Shown in pieces: positions 1-7,625 of a DNA stretch of 64,000 bases (position 1 is its first letter; every line of letters starts with the position of its first letter). Below the pieces are notes generated by a model. The model made no database searches. It was given only the letters and a program-made list of their open reading frames with translations, and was not told where the DNA came from. This DNA comes from Gammaproteobacteria bacterium (GTDB lineage Bacteria; Pseudomonadota; Gammaproteobacteria; Steroidobacterales; Woeseiaceae): positions 1-64,000 of the forward strand of contig JAHEFG010000045.1 of the NCBI GenBank assembly GCA_024640305.1, in the 5' to 3' direction. A program made the translations under genes and the position numbers.

Positions 1-1124
1 TTGCGATCATCGAGTGCCAGCGCCTGTTGCATTAACCTGCGAGCCTCGTCTTGGTTGCCAAGCCGCAGTTCGAGCAGGCTGGATACACCCAGCGCCTCCG
101 GATAGTCGGGCGCGATGGACAGCGCCTTCGACAGAGCGGAACGCGCCGCATTGGCGGCTTCGGGAGGAGCCAGCATTCCCCAACCGGCCATGTGCAGGTA
201 CAAGTCGGCGAGGCCCGTCCACGCGCGCGCGAAACCGGGGTCGATCGCCACTGCAGCCTCGAGGTGCTTCTCGGCACGACGTAACGATTCGGTCGTTCCC
301 GTCCTGCGCGCGTGACCGGCCAGCATGAATTCGTTATAGGCGTCGATGTTGTCGGTGTCCTGTAACGCGATGCGCTGCCTCGTTTCGCTTTCCAGGGTTT
401 TGTTCAGTGCCGTCATCGCCGCCGTCGCGATTTCGTCCTGGATTGCGAACAGGTCGTCGAAATTACGATCGAAATTGGCCGACCAGAGATAGTCGCCCGC
501 TTCGGCGTCGACGAGCTGCGCCGTGATGCGCAACCGGTCTCCCTGGCGCTGCACGGTGCCTTCGAGAATGGTTGAAACGCCGAGCATTGAGGCGATCTCG
601 ACGAGCTCGCGCCCTCTTAGCCGCGGCTGGAACGACGACGTCCTTGCCGCGACGTGCAACTCGGGAATCTGCGCGAGCGTAGTAAGGACCGTGTCCGCGA
701 CGCCGACGGCAACGTAGTCACCTTCCTCGTCGGCGCTGACATTGACGAACGGCAACACTGCCACCGACCGCTCAGGCGGCGGTGCCGTCCACCACTTGTC
801 GAAAGCAAAAAGAAGTACCGCGGCGGCCAGTACCGCAATGACCACGAAGTCCATGCGGCGACCCATAGCCGGAACGGCGGCACCTGGCTTGACCTCTTCA
901 TCAAGGGTGACGCCCTCGGGTGTCACCTCGTAGAACCAGGACAGCACCAACGCGATTGGGAAGCCAATTGCCAGCACGATCAGCGCGATCGGGCCGAGCG
1001 ATTCCGGCAGTGGGCCGCGGTCGATCAGTACGTCCACGACCTGCATGACCAGCCAGGCCGCGCCCAGGTACAGGAGCGCCATGCGGGGCACGTTACGACG
1101 GCGCAGTTCGGAGAGAAGTTTCAT
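1..1124 (-). CDS. Membrane-anchored TolB-like/TPR protein, C-terminus beyond the window
   Basis: The reading frame is open from an ATG at 1124 to position 1, so about 374 N-terminal residues are visible and the stop lies outside. It begins MKLLSELRRRNVPRMALLY, has two membrane segments within about 15-65 and a third near 95-110, then a TolB/FlgO-like domain starting at RSVAVLPFVNVSADEE (about 118-250) and the first TPR helices. The positive N-terminus and the Arg-rich loop before the third segment predict that the TolB-like and TPR parts face the periplasm. Its ATG overlaps the stop of the upstream paralogue by one base (TAATG), which indicates translational coupling. It is the fourth visible member of the array behind the TonB-dependent receptor. 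No enzymatic residues are recognised and the role is unknown. Confidence 0.85.
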   Translation of the reverse strand, partial: MKLLSELRRRNVPRMALLYLGAAWLVMQVVDVLIDRGPLPESLGPIALIVLAIGFPIALVLSWFYEVTPEGVTLDEEVKPGAAVPAMGRRMDFVVIAVLAAAVLLFAFDKWWTAPPPERSVAVLPFVNVSADEEGDYVAVGVADTVLTTLAQIPELHVAARTSSFQPRLRGRELVEIASMLGVSTILEGTVQRQGDRLRITAQLVDAEAGDYLWSANFDRNFDDLFAIQDEIATAAMTALNKTLESETRQRIALQDTDNIDAYNEFMLAGHARRTGTTESLRRAEKHLEAAVAIDPGFARAWTGLADLYLHMAGWGMLAPPEAANAARSALSKALSIAPDYPEALGVSSLLELRLGNQDEARRLMQQALALDDR

Positions 1125-3253
1125 TACATCACCGGCAGGTCCATTGACTGCAGCTTTTCACGGTGCTTGGCTGCGTTGGCGTCCCAGGCCTCGAGTAACT
1201 CGATGAACTCGGGCTCGTCGCGGATTGGGTCGTACTGGGAGCTGTAGCGAAACAAAATATGCTCGCCGGGATCGAACCAGTACCACTTTGCTGCGGCGTA
1301 CTTTCTGAATTTCTCCATTGCCGCTTCCGTCTCGCCAAGCGCCAGTCGCCCCCTTATCGACGAAGGGTAAACGAACCAAGTCCTTTCGCGCCTGTCCATT
1401 TCATCGAGGTACGCCCTCACTAGTGGCGCTCCACGTTGAACCTCACCGTTTAGTATTAACGCCAATCCAGTCTGATAAACGCCCAACGAAGTCGCATCAA
1501 AATCACGGGGTGGATCAATGAAAAGATTCGGGTACAGCATTTCAAGCGTCGTCAACACCTCGTCGAGCTTGCCAAGCCTTATGCCATACTCGATGAAGAA
1601 TCGGGCGCCAGCGCCGTATTTGTCTATCACCAGTTGCTTCGCATCCGCAAAAACTTCCGCATCATTGCGCTGGTAATAGGCATTCATTATCAATCTGTTA
1701 TAGCGTGCCTCGAACTTGCTTTGCGGCGCCTGTGCCTCTGCGCGATCGAACCAGCGCTGCGCCTCATCGGGCATACCGGTCTGCAAGTAAAGAGTTCCAA
1801 GCCAACCTTTTGCCTCGTAGTCCTCTGGATCCAGTTTGACGATCTCGAGCTGACTGCCGATCGCCGAGCGCCAGTCGCCCAAAAACCTGTAACTCATTAC
1901 CTCAAATTCCCGCGCTCGCACAGAGCCGGGAATCTTCTCTTTGGCTTGCGCGATCGTCTCCAGGGCTGCATGTACTTGCTGCCGACCCCACCGCAGGTAA
2001 ACCAAGCCCCAGTAATTTTCTTCATCCAGAGGATCGATCTTCAACAATTTGAGAAACAGTTCTTCGGCTTCGGCAACCCGCAGTTCGAACACAAGTTTCT
2101 GCGAATACTGTTGCAGAACAAAGGTGTCATTTGGCCCGTTCTCGGCCGCCTGTCGCAACATCTGCATTGCAACGTCCGGGTCTTCCTCCAATACGCCCAG
2201 GATTGCGAGACCCGCGGGCATGCCCGGCGCGACGTCCAAGGCCAGCAACGCCGCTTTGCGGGCGCGCGAGCGTCTCTCATTCCTATCGAGTTCAGGCCAT
2301 GCCCCGTAATGTTCAGGTAGCAGGTATAGGCGGCCCAGAAACGCTTGAGCACGAGCATATTCCGGGTCGAACTCGATTGCCCTTTGCACATGAAGTACTG
2401 CCTGCTGAACCGAAGCCGCAGTCTTTCGACGCAAGTTGTCAGAGGCCTGCATATACTCCAAATAAGCATCGAGGTTGTCGGTATCTTCGCGATCGAGCCG
2501 CTCGGCCGTCTCACCACGCATCACCACCTCGAGAGCTGAAGTTACCGATTTCGCGATGTCATCCTGTATTGCAAAAATATCGCTCAGATCACGATCGAAG
2601 GTGTTGGACCAAAGATGGAAGCCGTCGCTGGCCCGCACGAGCTGCGCCGTAATGCGGAGCTTACCTGCATCTCTTCGTACCGATCCCTCAATAACGTGGG
2701 CAACACCCAGTGTTTCGGCGATCTCGGCAATGGGCAGATTTTGACCTTTGAATGCGAATGCCGATGTACGCGCCGTCACAAGGAGCTCAGGGACGTTGGC
2801 CAGCGAATCGATAATCTCTTCGGTCAGACCATCGGCGAAATACTCGTTGCCCCCCTCCGCACTCATGTTCACGAACGGCAATACCGCGACCGATCGCTCG
2901 GGCGGCGGCCCCATCCACCATTTGTCGTAGGAAAACACGAGTACTGCAGCGGCGAGTACCGCAATAATGACGAAGTCCACGCGTCGCCCGGTGAAGCCTT
3001 TGGTTGCTTCGGCCGGTTCTTCATCGGAATCGAGAGTGATGCCTTCCGGCGTTACTTCGTAGAACCACGAGATGATTAAAGCGATCGGGAAACCGACGGC
3101 GAGCACTGCCAGGGTAACCGGGCCGATCGACTCAGGGAGAGGGCCCCGGTCGATCAGCAAATCCACCACCTGCATGATTAGCCACGATGCACCCAGGTAA
3201 AGCACAGCCATGCGATGTACATTGCGACGCCTGAGTTCAGCAATGAATTTCAT
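1124..3253 (-). CDS. Membrane-anchored TolB-like/TPR protein (paralogue 3)
   Basis: This 709-residue protein has the array's shared architecture. A cytoplasmic start with ELRRRNVHRM precedes two membrane segments (about 15-65) that end in the conserved ISWFYEVTPEGITLDSDEE. A third membrane segment lies at about 91-108, a TolB/FlgO-like domain at about 118-250 (ERSVAVLPFVNMSA to FAIQDDIA), and a long TPR solenoid follows. The C-terminus carries the family motif DPIRDEPEFIELLEAWDANA. Topology predicts a periplasmic TPR scaffold. The start is supported by GAGG eight bases upstream. The stretch from the second membrane segment to the start of the TolB-like domain is almost identical to the neighbouring paralogue, while the rest is diverged. 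Comparable proteins are often labelled adenylate cyclase or TPR protein in databases, but no cyclase domain is present. Confidence 0.88.
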   Translation of the reverse strand: MKFIAELRRRNVHRMAVLYLGASWLIMQVVDLLIDRGPLPESIGPVTLAVLAVGFPIALIISWFYEVTPEGITLDSDEEPAEATKGFTGRRVDFVIIAVLAAAVLVFSYDKWWMGPPPERSVAVLPFVNMSAEGGNEYFADGLTEEIIDSLANVPELLVTARTSAFAFKGQNLPIAEIAETLGVAHVIEGSVRRDAGKLRITAQLVRASDGFHLWSNTFDRDLSDIFAIQDDIAKSVTSALEVVMRGETAERLDREDTDNLDAYLEYMQASDNLRRKTAASVQQAVLHVQRAIEFDPEYARAQAFLGRLYLLPEHYGAWPELDRNERRSRARKAALLALDVAPGMPAGLAILGVLEEDPDVAMQMLRQAAENGPNDTFVLQQYSQKLVFELRVAEAEELFLKLLKIDPLDEENYWGLVYLRWGRQQVHAALETIAQAKEKIPGSVRAREFEVMSYRFLGDWRSAIGSQLEIVKLDPEDYEAKGWLGTLYLQTGMPDEAQRWFDRAEAQAPQSKFEARYNRLIMNAYYQRNDAEVFADAKQLVIDKYGAGARFFIEYGIRLGKLDEVLTTLEMLYPNLFIDPPRDFDATSLGVYQTGLALILNGEVQRGAPLVRAYLDEMDRRERTWFVYPSSIRGRLALGETEAAMEKFRKYAAAKWYWFDPGEHILFRYSSQYDPIRDEPEFIELLEAWDANAAKHREKLQSMDLPVM

Positions 3254-3276
3254 CGGAGATGCCTCAAGCCACGCAC

Positions 3277-5445
3277 CTAGAGAACTGCCAAGCTCATGGT
3301 CTTGAGCAGTTTCCGCTGCTCGGCGGCGTTCTTGTCGTACATATCCAGCAGCTCGATGAACTCGGGTTCGTCGCGAATCGGATCGTACAGGCTGCTGTAG
3401 CGAAGCATAAGTAGCGTGACGACGCTGCCGTTAATCCACTTGTCGGTCGCGTCGAGCTGCCTGAATTTCCCCAACGCCGCATCCGTTTCGCCCAGTGCAA
3501 GGCGGCCGAGGGCGGACACAGAATACACGTCTCGGATTTCACCTGGGGTACGATCGCGTATGTCCGCCGCTTCAAGATACGCCCTCATCAAGGGTTCGCC
3601 TCTCTGCACGTCGCCGTGTCGCAACAACGCGAGTCCAACCCAGGAACTTTGAAGGGATTCTCTGTAGCCCTCACGCGACGAGGGCGGGTCCAGTTTCGGA
3701 TAGAGTTCCTCGAACGTTTCCAGCACCTCGTCGAGCTTCCCGAGTCTCGACCCGTACTCGATGAAAAGAACATGTTGGGACCCGAAGGGGTCGCCGAAGG
3801 CGTTGACGCCCGGCGATTCAGATACCAACGCTTTCAGGGTCGTGAAAACTTCCCGGTCATTGCGCTGGTAGTACATGTCCAGCAGCAGCGGGTTAAGACG
3901 ATGTGTGAAGGCACCTTCCGGTGCGTTGGCCGCCGAGCTTTCAAGCCAGCGCTCTGCTTCGTCCGGCATTCCGGCGAGAAGATACAAGGTTCCGATCTCG
4001 TATCGATTCCACCATTCGCGCGAGTCAAAATCGAGCGTTTCATACTTCGCAACGATCGCCGAACGATAGTCACCGATGCCATAGTGAAACCGAGATTCAT
4101 AGTCTCGAAGGCCGACCGAATCCGGGATCCTATTCTTGCCGTCGCGGATCGTCGCGAGGGCCGCCTGCAGTTGCTTTTGAACAGATTGCATCCAAGCCTG
4201 GGTCGTGTAATTCGACTCGTCGAGCGGATCGAGTTTGATCGCCTTTTGAGCCAACGCTATAGCCTCGTCGATCTGGTAATTAGAAAAGAGGTGGACGGCG
4301 TAACGCCTGAGCGCCAGCGTGTCGTTGGGCCCGTTCTCCACGGCTTCCCGAAACAGTTCGCCTGCGGCGTCGCGGTCCTCCGTCAAGCGCCCGAGCAGCG
4401 TCAGGGCTGTCGACATACCCGGGGCGATCCGCAGCGCGATGTTGGCTGCATCACGGGCATGGGCCTTGATTTCTTCACGGTCCAGCTCCGACCAATCGCT
4501 ATAGCGGCCATCAAGGTAGGTATACCCTAGCATCGCATGCGCGCGCGCAAAGTCAGGATCGAGTTCGATAGCGTGTTGCAGCTTTTCCATGGCCAGCTGC
4601 ACGGAGTCGTAGGTCTTTGACCGCAAGTTCTCGATGGCTTTTGAGTATTCCTCAAACGCTTGCAGGTTATCGGTACCTTCGCGATCGATGCGCCGCTTCG
4701 TTTCGCCCTGCAGTGACAACTCCAGCGCTGAGGTTACAGCTTCCGCGATCTCGTCCTGGATGGCGAAAACGTCGCCGTAGTCGCGATCAAAATTCCTCGA
4801 CCAAAGATGAGAGTCGTCCTCGGCATTGATTAACTGCGCGGTGATGCGCAACTTGTCGCCATGGCGCTGCACGCTGCCCTCGAGCACGGCGGTGACACCC
4901 AGCAGGCTTCCAATCTCTCTGGCCCCCAAACCAGTCAACCTTGCCTGAAACGAGGACGTCCGCGCCGCCACATGAAGTTCCGGCACTTGCGCCAGCATAT
5001 TGAGGATCGTATCGGCCACACCCTCGGCGAAGTAGGCACTGTCCTCGTCCGCGCTCATGTTCACGAACGGCAGCACAGCAACCGACCGCTCGGGTGGTGG
5101 CCCCGTCGACCATTTATCGTAAGCAAACACGAGTACGGCGGCGGCAAGTACAGCGATGATGACGAAGTCCACGCGTCGCCCGGCGAAGCCTTTGGTTGCT
5201 TCGGCCGGTTCCTCATCGGAATCGAGAGTGATACCTTCCGGCGTCACTTCGTAGAACCACGAGATGATCAACGCAATCGGGAAGCCGATAGCAAGCACGG
5301 CAAACACAGCGCTGCCGATCCAGTCCGGTAATGACAGGTTATCCTTGAGAACATCGACTACCTGCAGAACCAGCCAGGCAGCAGCCACATACAACGCCGC
5401 CATGCGATGGACGTTGCGGCGCTTAAGTTCGGATAGCAGACTCAT
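3277..5445 (-). CDS. Membrane-anchored TolB-like/TPR protein (paralogue 2)
   Basis: The 722-residue product starts MSLLSELKRRNVHRMAALY and has membrane segments near 15-35, 42-63 and 91-108. A TolB/FlgO-like domain (about 118-250, RSVAVLPFVNMSADED to FAIQDEIAEAVTSAL) is followed by TPR repeats up to about 690. The end contains DPIRDEPEFIELLDMYDKNA, shared with its neighbours. The gene overlaps the upstream paralogue by four bases (ATGA) and is separated from the next by 23 bases, so it is part of one operon. The positive-inside pattern puts the TPR region in the periplasm. The function is unknown; scaffolding or sensing for the co-transcribed TonB-dependent receptor is an inference from position only. 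Confidence 0.88.
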   Translation of the reverse strand: MSLLSELKRRNVHRMAALYVAAAWLVLQVVDVLKDNLSLPDWIGSAVFAVLAIGFPIALIISWFYEVTPEGITLDSDEEPAEATKGFAGRRVDFVIIAVLAAAVLVFAYDKWSTGPPPERSVAVLPFVNMSADEDSAYFAEGVADTILNMLAQVPELHVAARTSSFQARLTGLGAREIGSLLGVTAVLEGSVQRHGDKLRITAQLINAEDDSHLWSRNFDRDYGDVFAIQDEIAEAVTSALELSLQGETKRRIDREGTDNLQAFEEYSKAIENLRSKTYDSVQLAMEKLQHAIELDPDFARAHAMLGYTYLDGRYSDWSELDREEIKAHARDAANIALRIAPGMSTALTLLGRLTEDRDAAGELFREAVENGPNDTLALRRYAVHLFSNYQIDEAIALAQKAIKLDPLDESNYTTQAWMQSVQKQLQAALATIRDGKNRIPDSVGLRDYESRFHYGIGDYRSAIVAKYETLDFDSREWWNRYEIGTLYLLAGMPDEAERWLESSAANAPEGAFTHRLNPLLLDMYYQRNDREVFTTLKALVSESPGVNAFGDPFGSQHVLFIEYGSRLGKLDEVLETFEELYPKLDPPSSREGYRESLQSSWVGLALLRHGDVQRGEPLMRAYLEAADIRDRTPGEIRDVYSVSALGRLALGETDAALGKFRQLDATDKWINGSVVTLLMLRYSSLYDPIRDEPEFIELLDMYDKNAAEQRKLLKTMSLAVL

Positions 5446-7625
5446 GTCGCCTCATTCGCGGCCTGCAGCAATCGCCTTTGCTCTGCCGCGTTGGTTTCAT
5501 AAAGTTCTAGCAACTCGATAAACTCGGGCTCATCGCGGATCGGGTCGAACAGCGTGCTGTGCCTGAACATGGTTAGCTCGTCAACGCCGATCTCCAAATA
5601 CATCGTTTTTCTAAACCCGTTCTCCCTGGTCAATGCGGCATCTATGTCGCCAAGCGCCACTCGTCCTGCAATCGATGTCCAGCTAACAGTATAGGCGTCG
5701 TCCCATCGGTCTCGCTCTTTCAGATACGCTTTCATAAGGAGCGTGCCTTGATCAATATCGCCACTTCGTAGCAATACAAGTGCGCTGAAAAATGTCGAAA
5801 GGTCAGCATTGTCAAAGTCATGGGGCGAGTCGTCGAACAGATGAGGGTAAAGATCCTGCAGCGTCTCCAATACGATATTTTGCTGCCCCAAGCGCGCGCC
5901 GGATTCTGTCAGCACTATGAGGGCAATATCGCGGTTGATCCCCGTCAAACCGTTTTCTTCTAGCAGGAATTCCCGCGCAAGCTGGAGATTTTCTTCTTCA
6001 TTCTGCTGCAAATAGTAATTCAGCAGGATTGTATGAACACGCACAGATGGGTTATCGGGATCGATCGAAGCAGCGAGGTCAAACCGCCGACGCGCCTCCT
6101 CCACCATATCCATCAGCAAAGATGACGCTCCAAGTTCACTCGCCCTAAAAAAGGCAGGATCCAATGCGAATATTTCATCACTCAATCTAAAGTCCGCTGC
6201 ATACTCGCCCATAGAAAAATGGCACAGAGCCACCAAGTTCAACGCCCTTAGCGAGTCCGGCCTGACGTCCTTGAACCTCAAAGCCGTCTCGAGGGCCTCG
6301 GACATCTTGCCCTGCGCCCACAAAACACCGGTAACCCCGACATAGCCTCTCTCATCGAGGGGATCCAGACTTATGATTCGTCGGGAAGCCGCAAGGCTTT
6401 CGGCCGGACGCCACTCTTGAGCCAGTCGCCCAGCGTGTAAGCTCAGTGCACGAATATTATTTCGATCGATCTCGAGCACCCTGCGCAACAACTGTTGACC
6501 CTTGTCTTCGTTGTCGTCCCAAAATTCAATATAGGCAAGAAGCCCCAGCGCATCTGGCAAATCCGGTGCTATTTCGAGTGCACGGTTGACCGCATCCCGC
6601 GCCGCAGCACTCGCCTGAGTTTTTCCCATGTCGAGGGCCTTCCAGGTGTAAATACGACCCAACATCGCGTGCGCAAGAGCATAGTCAGGGTCGAGGTCTA
6701 ACGCTTTTTGCACATGCGGCATTGCGTTATCCGCCGACATGGACGTCATTGGATTGAATTTGCCAACAGCCAGCAAGTACTCGGTATAGGCCTCGGTATT
6801 GTCGGTTCCGCCGAGGTTCAACTGCGCCATCGTCGCAGCGGACATTGAAGTCTTGGTTATCGCCTCGACCACCTCGTTCGCAATCTCGTCCTGAATGGCG
6901 AAGATATCGTCGAAGTCCCGGTCGAAGGTCCGTGACCAGCGGTGATAGCCATCGCTCACATCAATCAACTGCGCAATCACGCGCAGCTTGTCGCCTGACA
7001 GCTGCACACTGCCTTCAAGGACCATGCCGACATTAAGGCGTCTGCCGATCTCGCCTATGTCCAGCTCTTTGAGACTGGGGTGAAAACTCGAGGTACGTGC
7101 CGGAACCATGAGTTCGGGGACTTGTGCCAGCATATGCAGCACGGTGTCTGCCAGGCCATCCGAGAAGTGGGCGTTATCCTCGTCCGCGCTCATGTTGACG
7201 AACGGCAATACGGCCACCGCTTGCTCGGGTGGATCCCAGGCGCCAGCTATCGAAGCTGAATCAGCCGCGTCTTCCCGGGTGGTAACGATCTCCTGACTCA
7301 GGACAACAAGCACGGCAATTGCCACTGCACCGAGCCCGACCAGCAAGACATGATCGACAGTTTTCAGCGCAAGACCTACTGTTCCTTCCTGCACCGATGG
7401 CGTGCGCTTTATTCCCTTTACCGTTACATCGAAACGCCAACTGAAAACCAGTGCAATTGGCAATCCGAGAACGGCCGCGATCCACACAAAACGAATCGAA
7501 GACTCCGGGATGTCAAATCCCGGAAAGATGCTCTCCACAACCTGAACAACGACCCAGGCACCAACGACATACAGCACCAGCATACCGAAGACGTTGCGAC
7601 GCCGGAGTTCCGAAAAGAGCGACAT
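5442..7625 (-). CDS. Membrane-anchored TolB-like/TPR protein (paralogue 1)
   Basis: The 727-residue product starts MSLFSELRRRNVFGMLVLY. It has two N-terminal membrane segments, a third at about 91-110, then an acidic linker, a TolB/FlgO-like domain at about 136-265 (QAVAVLPFVNMSADEDN to FAIQDEIANEV) and a TPR region. The C-terminus repeats the family signature DPIRDEPEFIELLELYETNA. It is the most diverged of the complete copies in the membrane part: the TPEGITLDSDEE loop of the other copies is replaced by an unrelated sequence. Its ATG directly follows the TAG stop of the receptor gene with no gap, and its end overlaps the next paralogue by four bases. It is therefore the first downstream gene of the receptor operon. 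Confidence 0.88.
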   Translation of the reverse strand: MSLFSELRRRNVFGMLVLYVVGAWVVVQVVESIFPGFDIPESSIRFVWIAAVLGLPIALVFSWRFDVTVKGIKRTPSVQEGTVGLALKTVDHVLLVGLGAVAIAVLVVLSQEIVTTREDAADSASIAGAWDPPEQAVAVLPFVNMSADEDNAHFSDGLADTVLHMLAQVPELMVPARTSSFHPSLKELDIGEIGRRLNVGMVLEGSVQLSGDKLRVIAQLIDVSDGYHRWSRTFDRDFDDIFAIQDEIANEVVEAITKTSMSAATMAQLNLGGTDNTEAYTEYLLAVGKFNPMTSMSADNAMPHVQKALDLDPDYALAHAMLGRIYTWKALDMGKTQASAAARDAVNRALEIAPDLPDALGLLAYIEFWDDNEDKGQQLLRRVLEIDRNNIRALSLHAGRLAQEWRPAESLAASRRIISLDPLDERGYVGVTGVLWAQGKMSEALETALRFKDVRPDSLRALNLVALCHFSMGEYAADFRLSDEIFALDPAFFRASELGASSLLMDMVEEARRRFDLAASIDPDNPSVRVHTILLNYYLQQNEEENLQLAREFLLEENGLTGINRDIALIVLTESGARLGQQNIVLETLQDLYPHLFDDSPHDFDNADLSTFFSALVLLRSGDIDQGTLLMKAYLKERDRWDDAYTVSWTSIAGRVALGDIDAALTRENGFRKTMYLEIGVDELTMFRHSTLFDPIRDEPEFIELLELYETNAAEQRRLLQAANEAT

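Noticed and set aside
3616-4530. 304-codon plus-strand frame
   Set aside because: Antisense shadow of a TolB-like/TPR gene whose sense protein is clearly real.
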